A stretch of 64,000 nt of DNA from Paenibacillus rhizovicinus. GTDB lineage: Bacteria; Bacillota; Bacilli; Paenibacillales; Paenibacillaceae. A program made the position numbers and the translations under genes. The notes beneath the pieces were generated by a model. It saw only the letters and a list, made by a program, of their open reading frames with translations, was not told the DNA's origin and ran no database searches. Position 1 is the first letter of the stretch. Each line of letters begins with the position of its first letter. Below, piece by piece: positions 1-7,759 of this stretch. The stretch lies in contig NZ_CP048286.1 in assembly GCF_010365285.1 (NCBI RefSeq), positions 2,003,001 through 2,067,000 on the forward strand, in the 5' to 3' direction.

Positions 1-2944
1 AGCGGCTGCCGGCACTGTCTTCACGAACTTGACGGTGGCCGATTCCACCGAGACGGGTCCTGCTTCCGACACGGCAACCATCGTCGTGCCTCCGATCCCG
101 CAGGTATTCTTGTTCAAGAGCGTTGAACCGCAGGTCGCCGCGCCCGGCGAAACGGTCACCTATACGATTACGGTCTCGAACGCCGGCAATGACACGATAA
201 CGAATGTCCGGATCGTGGATCCGACGTTAGGCGTGGACCAAACGTACGCCGCCCTCAAGCCCGGCGATGCGATTATCATTACGGTACCGTTCGTGATTCC
301 GCTGGACGCCAAGCAAGACGAGACGATCGTGAACATCGCGAGAGTCACGACGGATCAGACCGGACCCGAGCAGGCGGACGCCGTCGTGAAGGTCATCGGC
401 GATCCCGCCATCGCGTTATCCAAATCGGTCTCGCCGGGAGCGGCATTCCCCGGGGACGTCGTCACCTATACGTTCGTGGTGACGAATACGGGCAATACGG
501 CGTTAGCGAACGTGCGGCTATCCGATCCCTTGATCGGCTTGAACATCATTATCGGCACGCTCGCCATCGGAGAATCCCGGACCGTCGATTATCCGTTCAT
601 CGTGCCTAATCTAGGCATGAGTCCATTCATAAACACCGCGACGGCTACGGGCACGTTCGACACGGTGACCGTGGAGGAACAGGATACCGCTTCGCTGATC
701 ATCGTCCCGCTGCAGCCTTCGTTCACGCTGACCAAGACGGTCGACCAGTCCCGGGCCAATGCCGGCGATACGGTCAACTACACGATCACGGTCGTTAACA
801 CCGGCAACGTCACGCTGACCAACATCGTCATCTCCGATCCGCTGCTCGGGTTCGTCAACACGATCGAATCGCTCGATCCGGGCGCGTCCGCGACCGAAAA
901 GATTCCGTTCGTCATCCCCGTCGGCTCCGCTGCCGGCACCGTCTTCACAAACGTCGTCACCGCGTCGACGAATGAGACCGGTCCCCAAGAAGGAACGACA
1001 ACGGTGACGGTCAACGACCAGCCTGCCCTTGCGCTCACCAAAACGCCGGACGTGGACAATGCGCTGCCCGGGGATACGATCACGTATACGATAACGGTCG
1101 CCAATACGGGCAATGTGCCGCTGACGAACGTTACCGTCCGCGACGATCTGTTAGGTTTCAACGCCGTGATTCCGACGCTCGCCATCGGTCAATCCCAGAG
1201 CTTCACGCCTACGTTCGTCGTGCCTGCCGGAACGCCTGTCGGTACCGTCATCGTCAATCGAAGCACGGCCTTCTCCGATCAGACCGATACGGCGGAAACA
1301 ACGGCTAACGTGCTTGTGAATCCTTTGCCGCCCGTGCTGACCATCTTGAAAACGTCGGATCCTGCCGTTGTCTCCCCGGGAGGTACGGTTACCTATTCGA
1401 TTACCGTATCGAATCCGGGCACCGTCGTCTTGACGAATGTCGAGGTGCGAGACGATACGCTCGGCTTCGCTCAAGTCGTCGGCACGCTGAACCCTGGCGA
1501 CAGCCAGACGCTGACGATTCCCTTCGCGGTTCCCGCGGACGCTCCGGCCGGATCCGTCATCGTCAATACGGCCGTGGTATCGTCGGATCAGACCAATCCC
1601 GAAGAAAGCACGTCTTCCGTTGCCATTGATCCTAGTCCCGCGCTGCAGGTGACCAAGACGATCGCGCCTGCCCAATCTGCGCCGCTCCAAACGGTCACCG
1701 CAACGATTACGGTACGCAATACCGGCAACGTCGACTTGACGAACGTGGTCGTCGCCGACACGACGTTGGGCTTCCGTTCCGTCATTCCGGCGCTGGCCGT
1801 CGGGGCGAGCCTCGTCTTCCCGCTTCCGTTCGCGGTGCCGAACGTCCCCGCGGGCACGGTGCTGACGAATACAGCGACGGCATCATCCGATGAAACGGGC
1901 GAATCTTCCGCCTCGGCCACGGTTACGGTGCTGCCGCAGTTCCGGCTCAGTCTCGTCAAACGGGTCGATCCGTCCGCCGCGCTGCCCGGCGAAACCGTGA
2001 CGTTCTCCTTCGAAATCCGGAACGACTCGAACGCGCCGCTGACCGGTTTACGGTTTACAGACGACCTGCTCGGCATCGACAAGACCGTGGACCTCATTCC
2101 GGCCGGCTTCTTCTCTCTGCTGTCCCGTACGTTCACGATACCGCTGGACGCGCGCGGCGGGACCATCTTGACGAACACGGCGGTACTCAGCACCGACGAA
2201 ACCGCACCCGTGTCGTCCACCGTCCAAGTAACCGTGCTCGAAGATCCGAAGCTCGAGATCGTCAAGACGGTCTTTCCTCCGGTAGCGATCCCGGGCGAAG
2301 TCGTCTTCTTCCGCCTCGAAGGCGTCAATACAGGCAACGTGCCGCTCGTGAATGTCCGCGTCTCCGACCCGCTGCTCGGGTTGATCGGAACAGTCGCGTT
2401 CCAGGAAGTCGGCGAAGCCTTGTCGATCATCCTGCCTTTTACCGTCCCGGCCGATGCCGCTCCCGGCGTGCCGATCGTCAATACGATGTTCGTCGATTCG
2501 GCCCAGACAGGGCCGCTGCGCGCATCGGCATCTCTCAAGGTCATCGGGCCGCCGCTGGTCGTGACGAAGAGCGCGGACGATAAAGTGATCTTCGTCGGGG
2601 ATACGGTCCGGTTCACGGTTAAAGCCGCCAACGTCAGCGAGATCGCGATTAACGCAGCCGTGCTGACCGACCTGCTTCAGGCAGGTACGCAATTCGTGCC
2701 GAATACCGTGGAAATCAGCGGCAGAACCGTGCCGGGCGCCGACCCGGCGCACGGCATTCCGATCGGAAATTTGGCGCCGGGCCAATCGGTGGAAGTCTCG
2801 TTCCAAGCCGAACAGACGGCCGCGCTGTCCGACGAACAGCTCCGGAACCAAGCCGCGGTCAGCTTCCAGCCGGCCGAGTCGCTGCAGCGGTTTACGATTC
2901 ATTCGAACGTCCTGATCATTACCGTGGAATCGCACGAAGAGTAA
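1..2944 (+). CDS. DUF11-repeat surface protein, 3' part (partial)
   Basis: Open reading frame that enters from the left edge in frame (codons from base 2), so the true start is outside the window. The visible 980 or so residues are about nine tandem repeats of roughly 105 residues. Each opens with a 'K-[ST]-V-x-P' stretch, then 'PGE/DTVTYTITVxNTGN' and 'LTNVxVxDxLLG', the signature of the DUF11/TIGR01451 conserved-repeat family found in large secreted proteins of Gram-positive bacteria. The last repeat (from about base 2560) is divergent and resembles the canonical DUF11 end ('GTQFVPNTV'). The protein stops in a short acidic tail with no LPXTG motif or C-terminal membrane helix, so covalent wall anchoring is not indicated. 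The role is probably cell-surface structural or adhesive; this is inference. A strong terminator follows. Confidence 0.85.
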   Translation, partial: AAAGTVFTNLTVADSTETGPASDTATIVVPPIPQVFLFKSVEPQVAAPGETVTYTITVSNAGNDTITNVRIVDPTLGVDQTYAALKPGDAIIITVPFVIPLDAKQDETIVNIARVTTDQTGPEQADAVVKVIGDPAIALSKSVSPGAAFPGDVVTYTFVVTNTGNTALANVRLSDPLIGLNIIIGTLAIGESRTVDYPFIVPNLGMSPFINTATATGTFDTVTVEEQDTASLIIVPLQPSFTLTKTVDQSRANAGDTVNYTITVVNTGNVTLTNIVISDPLLGFVNTIESLDPGASATEKIPFVIPVGSAAGTVFTNVVTASTNETGPQEGTTTVTVNDQPALALTKTPDVDNALPGDTITYTITVANTGNVPLTNVTVRDDLLGFNAVIPTLAIGQSQSFTPTFVVPAGTPVGTVIVNRSTAFSDQTDTAETTANVLVNPLPPVLTILKTSDPAVVSPGGTVTYSITVSNPGTVVLTNVEVRDDTLGFAQVVGTLNPGDSQTLTIPFAVPADAPAGSVIVNTAVVSSDQTNPEESTSSVAIDPSPALQVTKTIAPAQSAPLQTVTATITVRNTGNVDLTNVVVADTTLGFRSVIPALAVGASLVFPLPFAVPNVPAGTVLTNTATASSDETGESSASATVTVLPQFRLSLVKRVDPSAALPGETVTFSFEIRNDSNAPLTGLRFTDDLLGIDKTVDLIPAGFFSLLSRTFTIPLDARGGTILTNTAVLSTDETAPVSSTVQVTVLEDPKLEIVKTVFPPVAIPGEVVFFRLEGVNTGNVPLVNVRVSDPLLGLIGTVAFQEVGEALSIILPFTVPADAAPGVPIVNTMFVDSAQTGPLRASASLKVIGPPLVVTKSADDKVIFVGDTVRFTVKAANVSEIAINAAVLTDLLQAGTQFVPNTVEISGRTVPGADPAHGIPIGNLAPGQSVEVSFQAEQTAALSDEQLRNQAAVSFQPAESLQRFTIHSNVLIITVESHEE

Positions 2945-2966
2945 CGCGTGCTCCGGCAGCAAAGCA

Positions 2967-3007
2967 AAGAACCGTCAAATCCGCTTGTTTCGGATTTGAC
3001 GGTTCTT
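2967..3007. terminator. bidirectional intrinsic terminator
   Basis: A 17-bp perfect inverted repeat (2967-2983 with 2991-3007) with a 7-base loop, followed by a T run on the plus strand and preceded by A-rich sequence. It lies between the convergent DUF11 and GH116 genes and can serve both. Confidence 0.85.
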
Positions 3008-3019
3008 TTTGTCTAGGAC

Positions 3020-5623
3020 TTATACGCCAGAACGGAACGCAACGACCAACGGTTGCTTCATCAGCGTGCACGTTTCGGCAAAATGAATCTCGTTCCCGAC
3101 CATGCTGTGCGCCAACGGCAAGCCGTCAAGCGTAATATGCGCAATCGCGCCCAATCGCTCCGCCGGCAGCCTGAGTGCCTTGACGTTCAGCGTTCCGCGT
3201 AACACATGAATGCTGGCCTGGTCCGGCGTCTGCTCGAATACGCCCCAGCCCGCGTCGAGCGACCACAGTGTCTGGAATACGCCATTATCCGCCGTACGGA
3301 CCGGCTTGAATCCGATCATTCCCTGGACCATGTCGTACTCGAAGCCGCTGAACGCCTGCAGCAGCGAGTAACTGGCCATCGATCTGGCGTAGTTGCTGCC
3401 GCATTCGATCTCGTTCCACGGATTGCGTTTCTCCCCGTCGTACCGGTCGCGAATCGCCTGCACGATCGAGAGCCCCTCGTCGATCAACCCTTCTTGAATC
3501 ATATGCGAAGCCGCTTGGTATTCGAAGCCCGTCATCGTCTCCGAATTGTACGTGAGCGGAATTCCCGGCTTGCCGGTCCCTTCCGGCCATGTGCAGATGA
3601 CGAGGCCGCCTTCGTCGTTCAGCGAGTACAACCGCCACGTGTTCGCTTCATGCCGCATGCTGGCTTTGAAGTTGTGCCGATACAAGGACCGTAATGCCGT
3701 ACGGGTTTGATCGGTATCCAAAATCTCTCCGAGCCCGATCAGATTGGCATGCCACTGCGCGATCACTTGATCGATGGCGCAGCCTTCCGCGATCTGGTAT
3801 TTGATTTCTCCCAGTTCCTTATTCCAGTAATGGGTGACGGTTTGGTCGTCGAATCGCGCCAACGCCGCTTGATCCGATAAGTCCACTTGCTGCATGTAAA
3901 ATTCGCCATTGAACAGATGCTCGTCGACCCACTGCTTGCCTTGACGGAACAAGCAGGCAAATTCGTCCGCGGTATCGTCCTCTCCCAAGAAGGAAGCCAT
4001 CTCCGCGCCGGCTTTAAGCGCGGCCAAGTAAAACCCGCTCAGCCAGGAATTCGGCCCGAAAAGTTCCATATCCAACGTGTGATGCTGCCTGCCGGAAAGC
4101 ACGCCCGTCTTGCCCGGATCCCATTGATCTTCGTTGCTGGCTGCCCATGCGTACGTGATCGATTTCTTGATGGCCGGCCAAACGGATCGCAGCCAGGCCG
4201 TGTCGCCCGAGATCTTCCAATCGCGGTAGGCGTTCAAGACCCCGCCGAACTGGCCGTCGGCGCAAGAGCGAAAGTCCATCCGCTCCCTCCCGAGAGGAAG
4301 CATCAGGCGGAAGGACATTCTGCCGTCTTCGCGCTGATTGTAGGTTAAATCCAGCTCCCGCATGCCGCGTTCCAGGCGAGGGAACAAGAACGGCAGCGCA
4401 TACGCGTAATTCCAAACATGCGTGCACGATCCTTCGCAGCAGCCCGTATCTTCGATGCAGCCTTCGAAGCCATATAGGGAACCGTCGGTCAGCCGCAGGA
4501 CCGTCGCCGATTTCAGCACGGACAAGTTCGCGGATACCGCTTCTTTGACTACATCAGGCACGGTGGATGCGAACAAGGCTTCCTTGAATGCAAGGGTATC
4601 CTCGTACAGGCGCGTCCAGTTCTCGAGTGCATGCTTCGCGACCGCGCGGGAATCCGCGAACAAGGCAGCGTAGTAATTTCTCCAGCCGTTCGACCCTGCC
4701 GGATTGGCATTCCAGTAGTTCACCACGTTCGGGAAGTTCCAGCCGATGACGAAACGGATGGTCTTCTTCTCGCCCGGCGCCAATTCAACGTGCGCGGCAA
4801 GCGATGCCGTGTCCTGCCGGGTGCGCGGGGACTCCGTCACGGGGTATTGCCTGTTGCGCAGACGTCCGGGCTGCATGAAATCATGCCAAAACATTTCGAG
4901 ATTGTCGCACCAGCCGCCGCGGTACCAGAATTCCTGATAGCTGACATCCGCCGCATCGGTGCCGAGCGTGATATCGCCGAACTGCGCGTGATCGCCGGCA
5001 TGCTGATCGGAGCCTAGCTGAAGCGTATGCACGTTACTGCCATGCGCGCCTTCGGCGGCTTCATAACGATGGTAGACGTTCTCGGTCGGAACCGGATTGC
5101 CCGCGGATAGGCACAGCGTATACGAGATCGCCGTCTGATCCGTATTTTCGATTTCCCATTCGAAGAAAGCCGCCGGAAGGCTTGAATCGTCCTCTTGCAA
5201 CGGAATGAACGGATTAAACGCCGTCAGCGCGACTCGTGCGGGAAACGCGGGTTCGGCGAATGTCATGCCGGCAAACGGAAATTCCCCCTTGAATTCGACG
5301 TCACGAAAATGAGGCATGCCCGCCATCGTTTGGCTTTCCGGACCGAAGCCGTATCCGCTGTGCAGCGGAGCGCCGCGTAGATGCTCGCCCACATAGGGAC
5401 CCTGCATGTCCCCGTTCAATACGCGCGCATCCAGCACTTGTCCGTCCCGCTCCGCTTTAATCGCAAAGTGGCTAAAACCGTTGAAGCTTTTCTTATTCGG
5501 ACGGTTGAAGATCTCCCAGTCCACCAGTCTTCCGTTACCTGCCAGACCGATGCTTCCGCTGCCGATTCCTCCTAGGGGAAATACGATTTCTCTAGTCTTC
5601 TCGCCTTTATACACGTTACGCAT
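3020..5623 (-). CDS. GH116 family glycoside hydrolase (GBA2-like)
   Basis: The 867-residue protein matches glycosyl hydrolase family 116 (non-lysosomal glucosylceramidase/beta-glucosidase type) over its whole length. The N-terminal domain opens with 'PLGGIGSGSIGLAGNGRLVDW', typical of this family. The (alpha/alpha)6 catalytic domain carries 'GSCTHVWNYAYALPFLFPRLER' near residue 400 and a 'GCAIDQVIAQWHA' element near residue 616; in characterised GH116 enzymes the Asp of such an element is the general acid/base. There is no signal peptide, so it should act in the cytoplasm on imported beta-linked glycosides (exact sugar unknown). The ATG at 5623 has a GAGG site 8 bases upstream. It is divergent from an AraC regulator that may control it. 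Family assignment is firm, substrate is not. Confidence 0.88.
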   Translation of the reverse strand: MRNVYKGEKTREIVFPLGGIGSGSIGLAGNGRLVDWEIFNRPNKKSFNGFSHFAIKAERDGQVLDARVLNGDMQGPYVGEHLRGAPLHSGYGFGPESQTMAGMPHFRDVEFKGEFPFAGMTFAEPAFPARVALTAFNPFIPLQEDDSSLPAAFFEWEIENTDQTAISYTLCLSAGNPVPTENVYHRYEAAEGAHGSNVHTLQLGSDQHAGDHAQFGDITLGTDAADVSYQEFWYRGGWCDNLEMFWHDFMQPGRLRNRQYPVTESPRTRQDTASLAAHVELAPGEKKTIRFVIGWNFPNVVNYWNANPAGSNGWRNYYAALFADSRAVAKHALENWTRLYEDTLAFKEALFASTVPDVVKEAVSANLSVLKSATVLRLTDGSLYGFEGCIEDTGCCEGSCTHVWNYAYALPFLFPRLERGMRELDLTYNQREDGRMSFRLMLPLGRERMDFRSCADGQFGGVLNAYRDWKISGDTAWLRSVWPAIKKSITYAWAASNEDQWDPGKTGVLSGRQHHTLDMELFGPNSWLSGFYLAALKAGAEMASFLGEDDTADEFACLFRQGKQWVDEHLFNGEFYMQQVDLSDQAALARFDDQTVTHYWNKELGEIKYQIAEGCAIDQVIAQWHANLIGLGEILDTDQTRTALRSLYRHNFKASMRHEANTWRLYSLNDEGGLVICTWPEGTGKPGIPLTYNSETMTGFEYQAASHMIQEGLIDEGLSIVQAIRDRYDGEKRNPWNEIECGSNYARSMASYSLLQAFSGFEYDMVQGMIGFKPVRTADNGVFQTLWSLDAGWGVFEQTPDQASIHVLRGTLNVKALRLPAERLGAIAHITLDGLPLAHSMVGNEIHFAETCTLMKQPLVVAFRSGV

Positions 5624-5682
5624 ACTTATAACCTCGCTTAGGATCGTGATATACTAGTGCAGCCATCTACATCCATCTTAAT

Positions 5683-5697
5683 GAAAGCGAAGCTTTC
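5683..5697. promoter_or_regulatory. inverted repeat, candidate operator
   Basis: Perfect GAAAGC-GAA-GCTTTC dyad in the 163-base region between the divergent GH116 and AraC genes. It could bind the AraC-type regulator or be a degenerate cre box. Position and symmetry are seen; function is inferred. Confidence 0.4.
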
Positions 5698-5786
5698 TTT
5701 CTGTATATATTCGTTTTATTTTTTATGTAGAAAACGATTGAAATTATGCCATGCCGAACCATCCATAAACCTTGAGGTGCACGCAG

Positions 5787-6683
5787 ATGAAATTGGAAGA
5801 CTACGCCGTCGCCCCTTATATACGCGACTCGGATTATGCGATCCGCCCCCCGTTTTTTCTTGGCGAACGCGACTTGCTGGACTATATCATTTTTTACGTT
5901 CAAGAGGGGACGTTCGAGCTTCAGGTCAACGGCCATGTCCATCGCCTGCAGCCAGGGGACCTGTGCCTGCTGCAGCCGGGCGATATCCATACGATCCGTG
6001 GAATCACGGATACGATCAACCCTTATGTCCATCTGGACTTCTTCTATAATCCGTTGCGCGGCGACAGCTTCGTCACCCGTCCCGGGCAAGTCGATTTGTC
6101 CGCCTATGCCGACTTCGGGCAGCCGCGCTTGCATGACTGCGATGACTTGCGAATCCCGTTCAAACTCGACACGCCATCATCGGGCAGACTGCGCGAGCTG
6201 GTGTTCAAGATCATCGACTGCTGGCATTCGCGAACCAAGATGAGCATCATGGAAGCGAACCAGCTCGCCCATGAATTCCTGGTTACGCTGTTCAAAGCCT
6301 ACATGAAGCCGCAGCCGGATTCCCTGTCCCGCGTTCCTTTCTTAAACTGGATTACGTCGTATTTGGCATCCCGGATCTCCGAACCCATTAACGTCAAGGA
6401 CATGGCCAGGAGGGCCGGATTATCCCCATCCCGCTTCACCGTCCTGTTCAAGCAGCATTTCAACATCACGCCGTATCAGTATTTAATGAAATTGCGGATC
6501 GACTATGCGCAGGAGCTGCTGCAAGACGGCGTGTCCCTCCAGCAAACGAGCGATTTCTGCGGGTTCACGGACGTGCATCACTTCTCGAAGACGTTCAAGT
6601 CCGCGATCGGCGTGAATCCGGGATCGTATAGACGAGATGCTTTGCATGGTACCTCCGGACATAGAAAAGCTCCCCTGCCGTAA
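5787..6683 (+). CDS. AraC family transcriptional regulator
   Basis: A 298-residue protein with an N-terminal cupin-type ligand domain (about residues 20-160) and two C-terminal helix-turn-helix motifs of the AraC/XylS family. The second HTH region contains 'QQTSDFCGFTDVHHFSKTFK' and is followed by the usual 'GVNPGSYRR' end. I chose ATG 5787 over an upstream TTG (5772) because GAGGTG lies 7 bases before the ATG. It is transcribed divergently from the GH116 hydrolase, so the likely task is sugar-responsive control of that gene; the ligand is unknown. Its stop codon falls inside the loop of a terminator hairpin. Confidence 0.85.
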   Translation: MKLEDYAVAPYIRDSDYAIRPPFFLGERDLLDYIIFYVQEGTFELQVNGHVHRLQPGDLCLLQPGDIHTIRGITDTINPYVHLDFFYNPLRGDSFVTRPGQVDLSAYADFGQPRLHDCDDLRIPFKLDTPSSGRLRELVFKIIDCWHSRTKMSIMEANQLAHEFLVTLFKAYMKPQPDSLSRVPFLNWITSYLASRISEPINVKDMARRAGLSPSRFTVLFKQHFNITPYQYLMKLRIDYAQELLQDGVSLQQTSDFCGFTDVHHFSKTFKSAIGVNPGSYRRDALHGTSGHRKAPLP

Positions 6684-6692
6684 GGGGAGCTT
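6667..6692 (+). terminator. intrinsic terminator overlapping the stop codon
   Basis: The stem AAGCTCCCC (6667-6675) pairs with GGGGAGCTT (6684-6692); the AraC stop codon TAA lies in the loop. A T-rich stretch follows. The element could also serve the convergent nitroreductase gene. Confidence 0.7.
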
Positions 6693-6727
6693 CTCCGTTT
6701 ATTCGTCTGGGGCTCATTCAAGGCCCA

Positions 6728-7507
6728 TTACGTATGCTTCATAAAGTTTTGCGACGCCAAGTAATCCAGCACGGTCTGCGAGAACGCGAGATGGGATTCT
6801 TTCGTATACTTGGCTCTGGTATAGATTTGAGCTAAATTCGTCAAGCCTAACCGTTCCGTCATTTCCTTCAGCTCAGGGATATCCATGTATCGTTTCCATC
6901 CCTTGTCGTTCCGTTCCTTGTACAATTCCAGGATGTCTGCATCCGAATAATCGCGATACTGCTCCCGGTGCACGAGCGCCTGCTTCGGCAGCCGATCGCG
7001 AGGAGCCGGATTCTCGGCGGGATACCCCAGCGAATAGCCGACAACGGGCACGACGTTCGGCGGCAAATTCAGCAGTTCGCCGATTTGGTCGCAGTTTGCG
7101 AGCGTCGATCCCATATAGCAAATGCCAAGCCCGGCATTCTCCGCGGCTAACGCGCAGTTCTGGGCGGCCAGCGTGGCGTCGATGGCACCGATCATGAAGC
7201 TCATGAAATTATCGAAATGAACAGGCGCATCGTTAAGCGCCAGCCATTTGCGCATGCGGTTGAAATCCGCGCAGAACGTCAGCAGCACGGGGGCATCCAC
7301 GACCATGGACTGCTCCATGTGAGCCGTGTACAGCTTGTTCTTCAGCTCCGCGTCCCTCGTAACGATAATCGAATACGACTGCATGTTTCCGCTTGAAGAA
7401 GCACGGATGCCGGCTTCCAAGATTTGATCCAGCAGATCTTGACCGACTTCCCGATCTTCGTATTCTCTTATGGATCTGTGGCCGTTGATAACATCGTTGA
7501 ATTCCAT
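6728..7507 (-). CDS. nitroreductase family NADPH-dependent flavin reductase
   Basis: A 259-residue flavoprotein of the NfsA/FRP-type nitroreductase family. The N-terminal 'HRSIREYEDREV' and 'RASSSGNMQSYSIIVTRD' segments form the FMN phosphate and ring contacts in this family, and 'GLGICYMGSTLAN' is the conserved core segment. The C-terminal 100 residues make the NADPH and substrate cap. Expected activity is two-electron reduction of nitro, quinone or flavin substrates using NADPH. The ATG at 7507 follows a GGGAG site at normal spacing. It is divergent from GH92 and appears to be a single-gene unit. Physiological substrate unknown. Confidence 0.88.
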   Translation of the reverse strand: MEFNDVINGHRSIREYEDREVGQDLLDQILEAGIRASSSGNMQSYSIIVTRDAELKNKLYTAHMEQSMVVDAPVLLTFCADFNRMRKWLALNDAPVHFDNFMSFMIGAIDATLAAQNCALAAENAGLGICYMGSTLANCDQIGELLNLPPNVVPVVGYSLGYPAENPAPRDRLPKQALVHREQYRDYSDADILELYKERNDKGWKRYMDIPELKEMTERLGLTNLAQIYTRAKYTKESHLAFSQTVLDYLASQNFMKHT

Positions 7508-7701
7508 AGAAAATAACTCCCTTGTCCTAGTTTAAGCATGATTAACTTCATGTTTGCGATACTTTCATCATTGTATCCGTCAGAAAGCAGGTTTTGTATC
7601 GCTTTTTCAGCGTTAATTTATTCCATTTCATTGATAAAGCTCATATTCGGCTTTCCTATATCTTTCACCATGAGATGTCTATGAAACATCAGTCGATTTA
7701 G

Positions 7702-7723
7702 TATAATAAAGGAAGCGTTTTCA
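7702..7723 (+). promoter_or_regulatory. promoter -10 and cre-like box upstream of GH92
   Basis: TATAAT at 7702-7707 is followed at 7710-7723 by AGGAAGCGTTTTCA, which matches the CcpA cre consensus TGWAANCGNTNWCA at 12 of 14 positions. A cre box directly downstream of the -10 element suggests repression in the presence of a preferred carbon source. No good -35 hexamer is evident at 17 bases. Confidence 0.5.
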
Positions 7724-7759
7724 AAATATGAAGAGCGATCTCAAGGGGGCGTGCATTTT

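Noticed and set aside
1588-2631. Minus-strand frame of 347 codons inside the DUF11 protein gene
   Set aside because: Repetitive antisense translation of the DUF11 repeats; Ser/Thr/Val biased with no recognisable fold.
1-2944. CRISPR or mobile repeat at the left edge
   Set aside because: The periodicity of about 315 bases is protein-level repetition of DUF11 domains with strongly diverged codons.
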